Part shown: in pieces, positions 9,190-18,125 of the stretch
How positions within the stretch are numbered: the stretch's first letter is position 1
Layout of the letters: each line of letters starts with the position of its first letter
DNA from: Tidjanibacter sp.
Lineage (GTDB): Bacteria > Bacteroidota > Bacteroidia > Bacteroidales > Rikenellaceae
DNA: 51,095 nucleotides
Direction of reading: 5' to 3'
NCBI GenBank assembly: GCA_017503465.1
Contig: JAFVSY010000076.1
Location: forward strand, 1 to 51,095
Translations under genes and position numbers: made by a program
The notes under the pieces: generated by a model
The model's input: only the letters and a program-made list of their open reading frames with translations
What the model was told of the DNA's origin: nothing
Database searches by the model: none

Positions 9190-11406
9190 CTACCTCAGGC
9201 GCAGAGGCAGAGTGGCTCGGATGTCGTCCGAGGCACTGCCGAGTGAGATTGTGAAGGCACCCTTCTCGGCACGCCAAGCGTGGGCCTTGTCGTCGAAGAA
9301 ACAGAGAGCCTCATAGGGGACCTCTATCTTCACCCTCTTGCTCTCGCCGGCACGCAACCACACCTTTTGGAAACCTTTGAGCTCCTTTGCGGGGCGCAGC
9401 ACGCTGGCCTCATTGTCGCCAACATAGAGTTGTACCACCTCGGCACCATCGCGGTCGCCACTGTTGGTAACCGTAACCTCGGCCCACACACGACCGCCCT
9501 CCCTGATGCTCTTTGAAGAGAGGGAGGCGTTGGTGTATTCAAAGGTGGTGTAGGAGAGTCCGTGACCAAAGGCGAACAGGGGGGCGATATTTTTGGTCTC
9601 GTGCCAGCGGTAGCCCACAAGGATACCCTCGGCGTAGTGCACCTTGCCCTTGCCACCATACTCACCCACCGAGTGGGCACCACAATCCTCAAGCCTCACG
9701 GGGAAGGTAAAGGGTAATTTACCGCTGGGGCTCACGCTGCCCACCAACACGTTAGCGAGCGAGTTGCCCGCTTCCGAACCGAGATACCAACCCTGCACAA
9801 TGGCGGGCACGCTCTCCACCCAAGGCATCGCCACGGCGTTGCCCGAGATGTTCACAAACACAAACTTGTCGTTCACAGCCGCAAGAGCCTCAATGAGTCG
9901 GTTTTGGGCATAGGGGAGTTCGAGTCCGAAGCGGTCGCTATTTTCGCAATCCTGATGTGAGGCCTTGTTCAGCCCACCAAACATCACCACCCAATCGCAC
10001 TCTTTGGCCAAAGCCACCGCCTCGGCAATAAGTTCGTCCTCCGAGCGGTCATCGTGGAGGTCTTGTGCAGCGACAACGCCATTGTATTGTGTGTTCACAT
10101 CGCCCACATAGCCACGCGCATAGAGCACCTCGCCACTCTCGCCAACTGCCTTGCGCAGACCATCGAGAGGCGACACCTCGGCAGCAACCTTGAGCGATGA
10201 GGAGCCACCACCCACAGTCATCATCTTGATGGCGTTCTCGCCCACAACGGCGATGCGTGGTTTGGTGGAGAGGTCAATGGGGAGCGTGTGGTTGTCGTTT
10301 TTGAGCAGCACCACGCCCTCCTCACCAATCTGGCGTGCGGCCTCAATGTGGGCCTCCGACACAAGCGAGCCATAGGGCTTGTTGGTATTCATTGCGGTGC
10401 GGAAAATAAGCCTCAGCACTCGGCGGGCCTTGTCATCGAGTTCCTCGGTACCCACCTTGCCCTCACGGATTTGTTTGAGATAGGGCTGTGCAAGGTAGTA
10501 ACTGTCGTAGGCATTTGTGTAGCCTTGTGTGAGTCCGTTGGTCCACGTACCAAACTCGAGGTCGAGGCCATTGTGGATAGCCTCCTCGGTGTTGTGGGCA
10601 CCTCCCCAATCGGAGATTACTGCACCGTCGAAGCCCCACTCCTGCTTGAGAATTTGGTTGAGCAGGCGGTCGTTGTGGCAGGCGTGCTGGCCCTCAAAGT
10701 AGTTGTAGGCACCCATTATGGACCAACTGCCACCCTCCACCACGGCGGCCTTGAATGCAGGCAGATAGATTTCGTAGAGGGCACGGTCGTCGAGCACGGG
10801 CTCGGTGTGGTGGCGATAAGTCTCCTGATTGTTCAGGGCGTAGTGCTTCACACAGGCTGCCACGCCATTCTTCTGCACCTCCTGCACATAGGGCACAACC
10901 ATCTGGGCAGCCAGATAGGGGTCCTCGCCCATATACTCAAAGTTGCGGCCATTGAGAGGGCTACGGTAGATGTTCACACCCGGGCCGAGCAACACATCCT
11001 TCTCCCTGTAACGAGCCTCCTCGCCAATACTCTTGCCATAGAGTGCCGAGGCCTGGCGGTTCCACGTTGCGGCAAGCGCAGTGAGTGCGGGGTAGGCCAC
11101 ACAGGAGTCGTTGGTGCAGCCAGCCTGGTCCCACTCATCCCAGAACACATCGGGGCGGATACCGTGGGGGCCATCGGTGCACCACAGTTCGTGTATGCCG
11201 AGGCGACGTACACCCGGGGAGGAGAACTTGGACTGTGCGTGGATGATTGCGATTTTTTCCTCGATGGTCATACGTGCCAGCGCATCCTCCACCCTCTCCT
11301 CAACGGGGGCATTGGGGTCGAGATAGGTGGCAACTTTGGGGCGTGGATTGCAGGCCACCATAGCGAGCAAGGCCATCAGTGCCACGAGAGTAAGTTTGTG
11401 TTTCAT
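9190..11406 (-). CDS. Glycoside hydrolase family 3 lipoprotein (beta-glucosidase-like)
   Basis: A 738-residue exo-acting glycosidase of the BglX type. The ATG at 11406 gives a lipoprotein signal (MKHKLTLVALMALLAMVAC, lipid-modified cysteine at residue 19), so the enzyme should be anchored in the envelope. The N-terminal TIM barrel has the nucleophile motif GAVISDWGG; the middle alpha/beta sandwich and the C-terminal fibronectin III-like domain (SYTTFEYTN, then EVTVTNSGDRDGAEVVQLY) complete the usual three-domain layout. Substrate cannot be read from sequence; beta-glucosides or xylosides are most common. No SusC/D pair is adjacent. A longer in-frame start at 11511 would overlap the tRNA promoter region and is unlikely. 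Confidence 0.95.
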   Translation of the reverse strand: MKHKLTLVALMALLAMVACNPRPKVATYLDPNAPVEERVEDALARMTIEEKIAIIHAQSKFSSPGVRRLGIHELWCTDGPHGIRPDVFWDEWDQAGCTNDSCVAYPALTALAATWNRQASALYGKSIGEEARYREKDVLLGPGVNIYRSPLNGRNFEYMGEDPYLAAQMVVPYVQEVQKNGVAACVKHYALNNQETYRHHTEPVLDDRALYEIYLPAFKAAVVEGGSWSIMGAYNYFEGQHACHNDRLLNQILKQEWGFDGAVISDWGGAHNTEEAIHNGLDLEFGTWTNGLTQGYTNAYDSYYLAQPYLKQIREGKVGTEELDDKARRVLRLIFRTAMNTNKPYGSLVSEAHIEAARQIGEEGVVLLKNDNHTLPIDLSTKPRIAVVGENAIKMMTVGGGSSSLKVAAEVSPLDGLRKAVGESGEVLYARGYVGDVNTQYNGVVAAQDLHDDRSEDELIAEAVALAKECDWVVMFGGLNKASHQDCENSDRFGLELPYAQNRLIEALAAVNDKFVFVNISGNAVAMPWVESVPAIVQGWYLGSEAGNSLANVLVGSVSPSGKLPFTFPVRLEDCGAHSVGEYGGKGKVHYAEGILVGYRWHETKNIAPLFAFGHGLSYTTFEYTNASLSSKSIREGGRVWAEVTVTNSGDRDGAEVVQLYVGDNEASVLRPAKELKGFQKVWLRAGESKRVKIEVPYEALCFFDDKAHAWRAEKGAFTISLGSASDDIRATLPLRLR

Positions 11407-11472
11407 AGTAGTAGGTTTATTGTGATTGACAACAAGTTTTTTTGTCGTATGCTGATAGTAAGGGTGGTAAAT

Positions 11473-11503
11473 TTTGCAAAAGTTAAAAATTACACTACCT
11501 TTG
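11473..11503 (+). promoter_or_regulatory. Promoter of tRNA-Ser
   Basis: TTTG at 11473-11476, a 19-nt spacer and TACCTTTG at 11496-11503 match the Bacteroidota primary sigma consensus. The element lies 85 nt upstream of the tRNA. Confidence 0.7.
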
Positions 11504-11588
11504 CAGCGCAAAACAGGGGGAAGCCCCGACTATCATATTTTTGCGGCAATGTGCATTTGCAGGCCGAGTCTGCGGTGCGCATCCGATT

Positions 11589-11673
11589 GGAAAGATGGCA
11601 GAGTGGTCGAATGCGGCGGTCTTGAAAACCGTTGAACAGCGATGTTCCGGGGGTTCGAATCCCTCTCTTTCCG
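11589..11673 (+). tRNA. tRNA-Ser (anticodon TGA)
   Basis: Acceptor arms GGAAAGA and TCTTTCC pair perfectly. The anticodon loop CTTGAAA contains TGA, the T-loop is GGTTCGAATCC, and a long variable arm of class II type makes the total 85 nt. CCA is not encoded. A hairpin terminator follows 10 nt later. Confidence 0.97.
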
Positions 11674-11683
11674 CAAACCAAAG

Positions 11684-11707
11684 CCTCTGCAAACGCAGAG
11701 GTTTTTT
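11684..11707 (+). terminator. Intrinsic terminator of tRNA-Ser
   Basis: CCTCTGC (11684-11690), loop AAAC, GCAGAGG (11695-11701), then six T residues. The nearest gene beyond it, tyrA, faces the other way. Confidence 0.85.
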
Positions 11708-11754
11708 GTTTCCGATGGTGGGCAGAAGTGATGCTCACGCCACCCACACCCCTC

Positions 11755-12621
11755 CTATTTGATTATCCTCTGGATGCTGTTGGCCTTGCCGATGGACTCC
11801 GCAAGTCCCTCCACATCATCACGCTCAATCTGCTTGCGCATCACTTGGAGTTGGTGGATGTGCTCCCTTAGCACGTCGAGCACGTTGTATTTGTTGCGCA
11901 TAAGGATAGGCACCCACGTGCGGGCCGAACTCTTTGCCAACCTCACAGTGCTCTCGAAACCACCACCCGCAAGGTCAAAGATGTGTTGTTCTTCCCTCTC
12001 CTTCTCCAACACCGTGAGGGCCAAAGCAAAAGAGGTGATGTGGGAGATGTGCGACACATAGGCAGTGTGGAGGTCGTGCTCCTCGGCTCCCATACGCACG
12101 ATGGGCATACCGAAGTCGGCATATATCTGCTCCACGAGTGCCAGCGCATCCCTGTCGCTCCTATCCTCCTCACACACAACCACATTGCGCCCCACGAAAG
12201 CCTCCCTCTGGGCCGCCTCGGGACCGCTATACTCCGTACCCCACATCGGGTGGGTGGCCACAAAACGGCCTCGGTTGGTGTGGTGGGAAATCATCTCACA
12301 TAGTTCCTCCTTGGTGGAGCCCACGTCTATCACGGTTTGGTGGGGCCCAACGTGGTTGAGCACCTTCACGGCGAGTTGCGGCAGGGTGTCCACAGGGGTT
12401 GCCAACACCACGAGGTCAGCCACAGCAACACCCTCTTCAAGGCTCACCACCTCGTCTACAAGCCCCAACTCCACAGCCCTACGGGCGTGGTCGGCCGAAG
12501 CCTCAACACCCACGATGCGGCCCGTGTAGCCGTGCTCTCGGAGCGACAAAGCAAAAGAGCCTCCAATGAGGCCCACGCCCACGATTAACGTGTTCAGGTT
12601 TCTGTTCTCTTGTTGTGTCAT
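11755..12621 (-). CDS. tyrA: Prephenate dehydrogenase
   Basis: A 288-residue NAD(P)-dependent enzyme making 4-hydroxyphenylpyruvate for tyrosine. The dinucleotide fold begins GVGLIGGSFALSLREHG, and the family motifs VIDVGSTKEEL and THPMWGTEYSGPEAA (with the catalytic histidine) are present. The helical dimerisation domain follows, with HISHITSFAL. There is no chorismate mutase or ACT domain, so this is the simple form. The start is 17 bp after the lspA stop, suggesting one leftward transcript with lspA and the coiled-coil gene. Confidence 0.94.
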   Translation of the reverse strand: MTQQENRNLNTLIVGVGLIGGSFALSLREHGYTGRIVGVEASADHARRAVELGLVDEVVSLEEGVAVADLVVLATPVDTLPQLAVKVLNHVGPHQTVIDVGSTKEELCEMISHHTNRGRFVATHPMWGTEYSGPEAAQREAFVGRNVVVCEEDRSDRDALALVEQIYADFGMPIVRMGAEEHDLHTAYVSHISHITSFALALTVLEKEREEQHIFDLAGGGFESTVRLAKSSARTWVPILMRNKYNVLDVLREHIHQLQVMRKQIERDDVEGLAESIGKANSIQRIIK

Positions 12622-12638
12622 AGGGGTAAAGTGTGCGC

Positions 12639-13241
12639 CTACTTAAAGAATTTCCAATGGAAAATGAGCAGGTAGAAGACCGCAATGGTGATGTAGCTGT
12701 CGGCAAAGTTGAACACCGGCGAGAAGAAGAGGTCGCCACCAATCAGCGGCATCCACTCCGGCCAGTGGAAGAGCGGGAAGTAGAGCATATCGACCACCTT
12801 ACCGTGCAGCAGGGGCGCATAACCACCCGCCTCGGGCAGGAGTTGTGCCACGCTTGTGAAGGTCGATTCGGAGAAAATCAGGCCGTAGAATGCGCTGTCA
12901 ATCATATTTCCCAGCGCACCTGCGAGTATCATCGCAAAGCCAACAATCACTCCGTTGGGTGCTTTCTGCTTGCGCAGGTGGCAGACAAACCACACAAGCA
13001 CGCCGATGGCCACAATGCGGAAGAGGCTCAAAGCCAACTTGCCATACTCGCCACCGAGCGACATACCGAAGGCTGCGCCCTCGTTCTCCACAAAGCACCA
13101 GCGAAACCAATCGCCCAACACATTGTGGCTCTCTCCGAGCGTCATTGTGGTCTTAACGGAGAATTTCACCACCTGGTCCACCAACACAAGGCCCACCACA
13201 AGGGCCCACAGTGTCCACTTCTTTATTATCGGTTTGGTCAT
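12639..13241 (-). CDS. lspA: Lipoprotein signal peptidase (signal peptidase II)
   Basis: A 200-residue inner-membrane aspartyl protease that cleaves lipoprotein signal peptides after lipidation. Four hydrophobic segments are present, and the conserved blocks DQVVK, FVENEGAAFGM, ALGNMIDSAFYG and FNFADSYI include the two catalytic aspartates. The ATG at 13241 was chosen because upstream codons run into an intergenic heptad array and are not conserved in type. A loop of roughly 25 residues between the two catalytic aspartates is longer than in Proteobacteria, as is common in Bacteroidota. Lipoprotein substrates in this window include the GH3 and NigD-like proteins. Confidence 0.95.
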   Translation of the reverse strand: MTKPIIKKWTLWALVVGLVLVDQVVKFSVKTTMTLGESHNVLGDWFRWCFVENEGAAFGMSLGGEYGKLALSLFRIVAIGVLVWFVCHLRKQKAPNGVIVGFAMILAGALGNMIDSAFYGLIFSESTFTSVAQLLPEAGGYAPLLHGKVVDMLYFPLFHWPEWMPLIGGDLFFSPVFNFADSYITIAVFYLLIFHWKFFK

Positions 13242-13263
13242 AATTTCTACCCCCCTCTGAAAA

Positions 13264-13351
13264 AGAGTAATTAGTAAAGAGTAATTAGTAAATATTTTTT
13301 TGTCCACGACGGCTAACGGCTAATGGCTTACTGCTAACAGCGGCCAACAGC
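13264..13351. repeat. Two adjacent 7-nt period arrays upstream of lspA
   Basis: First block: AGAGTAA, TTAGTAA, AGAGTAA, TTAGTAA, ATATTTT from 13264. Second block, in a different phase from 13310: CGGCTAA, CGGCTAA, TGGCTTA, CTGCTAA, CAGCGGC, CAACAGC. The first block recurs almost word for word at 27987 and 50910. Together they fill nearly the whole 117-bp gap between the coiled-coil gene and lspA. Confidence 0.78.
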
Positions 13352-13358
13352 CCCCGCC

Positions 13359-14318
13359 CTATCGCAACGACACCTCGGCGGTGCCAATCTTGTAGCCGTC
13401 CATATAGACCTCGGCGGTGTAGACACCGCTGGTGAGGTTGTCGTTGGAGTAGTAGATGCTCACGTCGAGGTCCTGACCGTTGTAGTCAATCTCTCGCTCG
13501 GCCGAGTAGCTGATAACGTCGCCCTCAAACTCCATAATGCAGTCGGCACCTCCCGACAACACAGCCCCATCGGGACCGATGATGCGCACATAAATCTTCC
13601 TCTGGCCGGGGATGGTGAGTTCGTTAGCAGTCAGGGTGAGGTCGGTCTTGAACTTGGACGCGCGGTTGGCACGGGTTACGTTTGTACCACCCGTGTTGTA
13701 GGCTCCGAGTTGCACATTGCGGGCCTTCACGATGGCTCCCTTCTTGATTTTGTTGCGCAGGTCTTGTGCGGCCTCCTCGGCGATGTTGGCACGTGAGGTC
13801 TCGGCCGCCACCCTCTTGCGATAGCCCACATTCTCGGCTGCGAGTTTTTTGTTGAGGGTGTTGAGCGAGTCGATTTGGTGCACATAGCGGCGCATCACGG
13901 TGCGCAGAGTGCCGAGTTCCTTCTCATACTTACGCAACTTCTCCCTGTTCATATTGCGCTCCTTCTTGAGCCTTGTCATCAGCGAGTCGGCCTTGTTGCG
14001 CTCGGCTGCGATGTTCATACGCAACTCGTTGCTCACCGAGTCGTTACGCAGGTTGATTTGGTCAATCTCGGTAATCAGACCATTGATTTGGTTGTTCAGT
14101 GTATCTCGCTCGATGCGGAACTCCTGCTTGAGGTCGGCGGTCAGGCGGAAGTGTTGGAAGGTGATGAGTGCCAACACAGCCACAAGGCAGATGATGATAA
14201 CCTTGTAGCCTTTGAGTGTTTTCTCTATATCCTGCTGCTTGGAGGCGTTGGTGTCGTAGTCCAACTCATCCAGCTCGTCATCCTCATATTTGTCGTAATC
14301 CTCTTCGTACTTTGCCAT
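13359..14318 (-). CDS. Single-pass membrane protein with long coiled coil
   Basis: A 319-residue protein of no assigned function. It opens with a very acidic 30-residue tail (repeated D, E and Y), has one membrane segment at about residues 39-54 (VIIICLVAVLALITF), a heptad-type coiled coil from about 60 to 195 rich in N, R, K and E, and a C-terminal beta-rich domain from about 215 (YNTGGTNVTRANRASKF, then VYTAEVYMDGYKIG). The predicted topology puts the acidic tail in the cytoplasm and the coiled coil plus beta domain in the periplasm. It lies between recG and lspA on the same strand. A TATATTTG -7 element at 14365-14372 (minus strand) may drive it. The family appears to be Bacteroidota-specific. 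Confidence 0.75.
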   Translation of the reverse strand: MAKYEEDYDKYEDDELDELDYDTNASKQQDIEKTLKGYKVIIICLVAVLALITFQHFRLTADLKQEFRIERDTLNNQINGLITEIDQINLRNDSVSNELRMNIAAERNKADSLMTRLKKERNMNREKLRKYEKELGTLRTVMRRYVHQIDSLNTLNKKLAAENVGYRKRVAAETSRANIAEEAAQDLRNKIKKGAIVKARNVQLGAYNTGGTNVTRANRASKFKTDLTLTANELTIPGQRKIYVRIIGPDGAVLSGGADCIMEFEGDVISYSAEREIDYNGQDLDVSIYYSNDNLTSGVYTAEVYMDGYKIGTAEVSLR

Positions 14319-14380
14319 AGTATAGTGTGTCTAATGTTTTATCCTTAAGAAACGTGATTGAGTGCAAATATAGTGCTTTT

Positions 14381-16483
14381 CTACGAAATCATACCATAGT
14401 CTATGTTGGTTTTGGGTTTGTACCTATCTCGCAGGGCAGCCAATTTGGCATTTTGGGGTTGCTCAAGGTTGGGGTCATCATCAAGCAGGGCCGAGGCTAT
14501 GAGCCTTGCCTGTTCGAGTATCTGACCATCGGTGGAGAGGGATGCAATCTGGAGGTCTATGGCCTCGCCACTCTGCCTTGTGCCGTTCACGTCGCCTGCA
14601 CCTCGCAGTCGCAGGTCAAGTTCGGAGAGGCGGAAACCGTCGTTGGTCTCCACCATTGCGGCAAGCCTTGCTTCGGCATCGCGCGAGAGTTTGTCGCCAC
14701 TCATCAGCACGCAGTAACTTTGGTTGCCACCGCGGCCCACCCTGCCACGCAGCTGGTGCAACTGCGAGAGTCCGAACCGCTCGGCACTCTCAATGACCAT
14801 CACCGTGGCGTTGGGTACATCTACGCCCACCTCAATAACGCTGGTGGCCACAAGTATGTGGTTCACCCCCTCGGCAAAGAGCCTCATTGACTCGGCCTTG
14901 TCCTCGGGTGGCATCTTGCCGTGAATTACGCCCACCTTGTACTCCGGCAGGGGAAACTCCTGCACGATGTTGTCGAACCCATCGTAGAGGTTTTGATAAT
15001 CAAGTGCTTCCGACTCCTTGATGAGCGGGTAGACCACATAGACCTGCCTACCTTTGGCAATCTCGCTCTTCATAAAACCGAAGAGTTTGAGCCTCATCTC
15101 CTCCTTGAAGTGGTAAGTCTTTATGGGTTTGCGACCTGCGGGCATTTCGTCAATCACCGACACATCGAGGTCGCCATAGAGAGTCATCGCAAGGGTGCGG
15201 GGTATGGGTGTGGCGGTCATCACAAGGATGTGTGGTGTCTGCCTGTTCTTGGTCCACAACTTTGCCCTCTGGTCCACACCGAAGCGGTGCTGCTCGTCGA
15301 TGACCACAAGGCCGAGGTTGTCAAACTGCACCCTGTCCTCAATCAGTGCGTGGGTACCCACGAGGATGAGCACCTCGCCCGAGAGGGTACGCTCCAAAAT
15401 CTCCCTGCGCTCACGTGTCTTGGTGGAGCCTGTGAGCACCGCCACACGCCCCTCGGCGGGGGTGCCTGCGAGCATTTTGGAGATGGAGGCGTGGTGCTGG
15501 CGTGCAAGAATTTCGGTGGGTGCCATCATACACGATTGGAAGCCGTTGTCGGCCGCCAACAACATCGACATCAGTGCCACAAGGGTTTTGCCACTACCCA
15601 CATCGCCCTGCAAGAGGCGATTCATCTGGTGGCCCGAGGTGGTGTCGCGGCGTATCTCTTTGATTACCCTCTTCTGCGCTCCGGTGAGGGCAAAGGGGAG
15701 GTGGTTTTCGTAGAAGTCGCGGAACATCTCGCCCACCTTTGGGAACATAAAACCGTTCTGCAACGTGGTGCGCCCCGCCTTCACACTCAATATGCCGAGT
15801 TGCACCCCGAAGAGTTCCTCAAACTTGAGCCTATATATGGCCCTCTGGAGCATCTGGTGGGAGGAGGGAAAGTGTATGTTTTGCAGGGCCTCGGCACGTG
15901 GCAGCAGGTTGCATTGGCGAATGACTTGTTCGGGCAGCGTCTCGGCAATGTGCCCCTTGGCGTGTTCCCAGAGGGTACACACCAGGTTGTATATACCCTT
16001 GCTACCGAGCCCTATGGCGGTGAGTTTTTCGGTGGTGGAGTAGACTCCCTGCATACCGAGGTTGCCGCGCGAGAGGAATTTTTCCACAAGTTCAATCTCG
16101 GGGTGTACGATGCTCACCTCGCCACGGAAGAAGGTGGGCTTGCCCAACACCATATACTCCCTGCCGACCTCCAACTGCTTCTCTATCCACGTGGTGCGCT
16201 GAAACCAAATCAGTTCGGCCACACCGCTCCCATCGGAGAGACTCACGGAGAGTCGCTTCTTGGGTCCTTCGCCGAGGTAGGCAAAGCCAGTGATGCGCCC
16301 ACGCAGTTGCACGTGGACATTGCTCTGCTCCTCGGTGAGTGAGCCGATGCGGAAGACCTTGGTGCGGTCAATGTAGCGGTGTGGGTAGTAGTGCAACAGG
16401 TCGCCCACGGTGCGTATTCCCGCCTCCGTAGCGAGCAGTTGGGCACGCTTTTCGCCCACCCCACTCAAAAATTTTATGTCCAT
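14381..16483 (-). CDS. recG: ATP-dependent DNA helicase RecG
   Basis: A 700-residue branch-migrating helicase for fork regression and recombination. The N-terminal wedge OB-fold is followed by Walker A (LLQGDVGSGKTLVAL), DEQHRFGVDQR (motif II) and MTATPIPRTLAMT (motif III), and the C-terminal region contains SQLHQLRGRVGRG. Three in-frame ATGs lie near the front; the one at 16483 is preferred because a TATATTTG promoter element at 16500-16507 would place the transcript start too close to, or past, the ones at 16495 and 16555. It is divergent from ispG. Confidence 0.96.
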   Translation of the reverse strand: MDIKFLSGVGEKRAQLLATEAGIRTVGDLLHYYPHRYIDRTKVFRIGSLTEEQSNVHVQLRGRITGFAYLGEGPKKRLSVSLSDGSGVAELIWFQRTTWIEKQLEVGREYMVLGKPTFFRGEVSIVHPEIELVEKFLSRGNLGMQGVYSTTEKLTAIGLGSKGIYNLVCTLWEHAKGHIAETLPEQVIRQCNLLPRAEALQNIHFPSSHQMLQRAIYRLKFEELFGVQLGILSVKAGRTTLQNGFMFPKVGEMFRDFYENHLPFALTGAQKRVIKEIRRDTTSGHQMNRLLQGDVGSGKTLVALMSMLLAADNGFQSCMMAPTEILARQHHASISKMLAGTPAEGRVAVLTGSTKTRERREILERTLSGEVLILVGTHALIEDRVQFDNLGLVVIDEQHRFGVDQRAKLWTKNRQTPHILVMTATPIPRTLAMTLYGDLDVSVIDEMPAGRKPIKTYHFKEEMRLKLFGFMKSEIAKGRQVYVVYPLIKESEALDYQNLYDGFDNIVQEFPLPEYKVGVIHGKMPPEDKAESMRLFAEGVNHILVATSVIEVGVDVPNATVMVIESAERFGLSQLHQLRGRVGRGGNQSYCVLMSGDKLSRDAEARLAAMVETNDGFRLSELDLRLRGAGDVNGTRQSGEAIDLQIASLSTDGQILEQARLIASALLDDDPNLEQPQNAKLAALRDRYKPKTNIDYGMIS

Positions 16484-16499
16484 ATCGGCTCGCATAAGG

Positions 16500-16529
16500 C
16501 AAATATACGGTTTATTTGCGTTATATTTG
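16500..16529. promoter_or_regulatory. Back-to-back -7 elements of recG and ispG
   Basis: TATATTTG occurs on the minus strand at 16500-16507 (towards recG) and on the plus strand at 16522-16529 (towards ispG). Neither has a strong TTTG -33 partner. The two start regions are only 64 bp apart, so the two promoters must overlap. Confidence 0.5.
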
Positions 16530-16547
16530 CCTAAAAATAGAGGAAAA

Positions 16548-18071
16548 ATGACCAACTATTGCAAATCACTCACCTCCTATGCCCGCCGAGAAACCCTCTG
16601 CGCGCAGGTTGGAGGGCACAAAATCGGGGGCGGCAACCCCGTGGTGGTGCAAACTATGACCAACACACTGACCACCGACACCGAGGCAAGCGTGGCACAA
16701 ATCGACCGCATTGCCGCAGCCGGCGGACGCATCGTTAGGCTCACCACCCCAAACGAAAAGGATGCCCTCAACCTCGGCCCCATTGGGGAGCAGGTGAGAG
16801 CCAAGTGGCCCGATGTGGCTCTGGTGGCCGATGTTCACTTCCTGCCCGCCGTGGCTGCCGTGGCTGCCACCACCGCCGACAAGGTGCGCATCAACCCCGG
16901 TAACTACAACGACCGTGGGGGCCGCTTTGAGGAGCTCATTGAGCTCTGCCGAGAGCGTGGTGTGGCTCTGCGCATCGGGGTAAATCACGGCTCGCTGGCA
17001 AAGAAGATTTTTGACCTCTATGGCGACACCCCCGAGGGTATGGCCGCCTCGGCTATGGAATTCCTGCGCCGCTGTCGTGAACTCGATTTCCACAACGTGG
17101 TGGTGTCGCTCAAATCGAGCAACGTGAGGGTTATGGTCTACGCCTACCGCCTGCTTGTGAAGGCTATGAACGAGGAGGGACTCCACTACCCCATCCACCT
17201 CGGCGTTACCGAGGCGGGCAACCACGTGGAGGGACGTGTAAAGTCGGCCGTGGGCATTGGTGCCCTGCTGGCCGATGGTATTGGCGACACCATTCGTGTG
17301 TCGCTCACCGAGGCCCCCGAGAACGAAATTCCTGCCGCCCAAGCACTCGTGGCCCACTACGAGGGGCGCAACACCGCTGTGAAGTTTGCAGCCGTGGAAG
17401 AGAGTCGTTTTTCGCCCTATGAGTATGTGGCTCGCCCCTTTGCCGGTGCGCCTGTGCTGTGGAGCGAGGTGGCCGAGGGTGAGCGTGGAGGCTACAATGT
17501 GGTGGAGGCCACCAGCGACCTGCCCGTGCAGGAGTGGAGGAGCAAAATCCTCGCCGCCGACTACCCCGCCGACAAACCCACCATCCTGCGCCGCCACTAC
17601 ACCACCGCCAACTTTGAGCAGTTTGCCATTGAGGCCGCTGCCGATTGTGGCGTGATGTTCATCGACTCGCTGGCCGATGGCCTTGACCTGCGCAACGACA
17701 ACTTCTCGCAGGAGCAGATTGACGAGGTGGCTCTGCTCATTCTGCAAGCCGCCCGTGTGCGCATCTCCCGCACCGAATACATCGCCTGCCCTTCGTGTGG
17801 GCGCACCCTCTACGACATCGAAACCACCCTTGCAGCCATCAAGGCCCGCACCTCCCACCTTGTGGGGCTGAAGATTGGCGTTATGGGCTGCATTGTGAAT
17901 GGTCCGGGTGAGATGGCCGATGCCGACTATGGCTACGTGGGCGGCCTGCCCGACCGCATATCGCTCTACCGTGGCAAAACCCTCGTGGAGCGCAATGTGC
18001 CCCAAGCCGAGGCCATCGACCGACTCATTGAACTCATCAAGGCCGATGGCCGTTGGAGCGAGCCCAAGTAA
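16548..18071 (+). CDS. ispG: 4-hydroxy-3-methylbut-2-enyl diphosphate synthase
   Basis: A 507-residue iron-sulfur enzyme for the seventh step of the MEP isoprenoid pathway. The TIM-barrel part contains QTMTNTLTTDTEASVAQI, RINPGNYND and GVNHGSL, and the C-terminal part has CPSCGRTLYDIE plus GVMGCIVNGPGE, which supply the [4Fe-4S] cysteines. It is longer than E. coli IspG (about 370 residues) because of an inserted middle region, as in Bacteroidota, Chlamydia and plants, but this insert looks short for that group. The ATG at 16548 follows a TATATTTG element by 18 nt. Confidence 0.96.
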   Translation: MTNYCKSLTSYARRETLCAQVGGHKIGGGNPVVVQTMTNTLTTDTEASVAQIDRIAAAGGRIVRLTTPNEKDALNLGPIGEQVRAKWPDVALVADVHFLPAVAAVAATTADKVRINPGNYNDRGGRFEELIELCRERGVALRIGVNHGSLAKKIFDLYGDTPEGMAASAMEFLRRCRELDFHNVVVSLKSSNVRVMVYAYRLLVKAMNEEGLHYPIHLGVTEAGNHVEGRVKSAVGIGALLADGIGDTIRVSLTEAPENEIPAAQALVAHYEGRNTAVKFAAVEESRFSPYEYVARPFAGAPVLWSEVAEGERGGYNVVEATSDLPVQEWRSKILAADYPADKPTILRRHYTTANFEQFAIEAAADCGVMFIDSLADGLDLRNDNFSQEQIDEVALLILQAARVRISRTEYIACPSCGRTLYDIETTLAAIKARTSHLVGLKIGVMGCIVNGPGEMADADYGYVGGLPDRISLYRGKTLVERNVPQAEAIDRLIELIKADGRWSEPK

Positions 18072-18125
18072 ATTGGTACAAGCCCACACACTAAAATAGT
18101 TAAGGAATTGGAGGAAAAACAGGGG

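Larger units (their letters stand above)
8940..9375. repeat. Direct repeat, copy B (ilvE 3' remnant, terminator, GH3 3' end)
   Basis: Second copy of the ilvE-terminator-GH3 junction, in the same orientation as 7205-7635. Here the GH3 end is the functional one and the ilvE end is the fragment. The boundary at 8940 is abrupt: identity begins at GTGATTTCGCCC with no similarity before it. Confidence 0.93.

Noticed and set aside
10288..11625. A 445-codon open frame on the plus strand across the GH3 gene
   Set aside because: It lies antisense to a complete, well-recognised enzyme and runs through the tRNA-Ser; composition effects open such frames throughout this G+C-rich window. The same holds for 1187-2653, 14921-16342, 16566-18089, 46803-48569 and 49530-50819.
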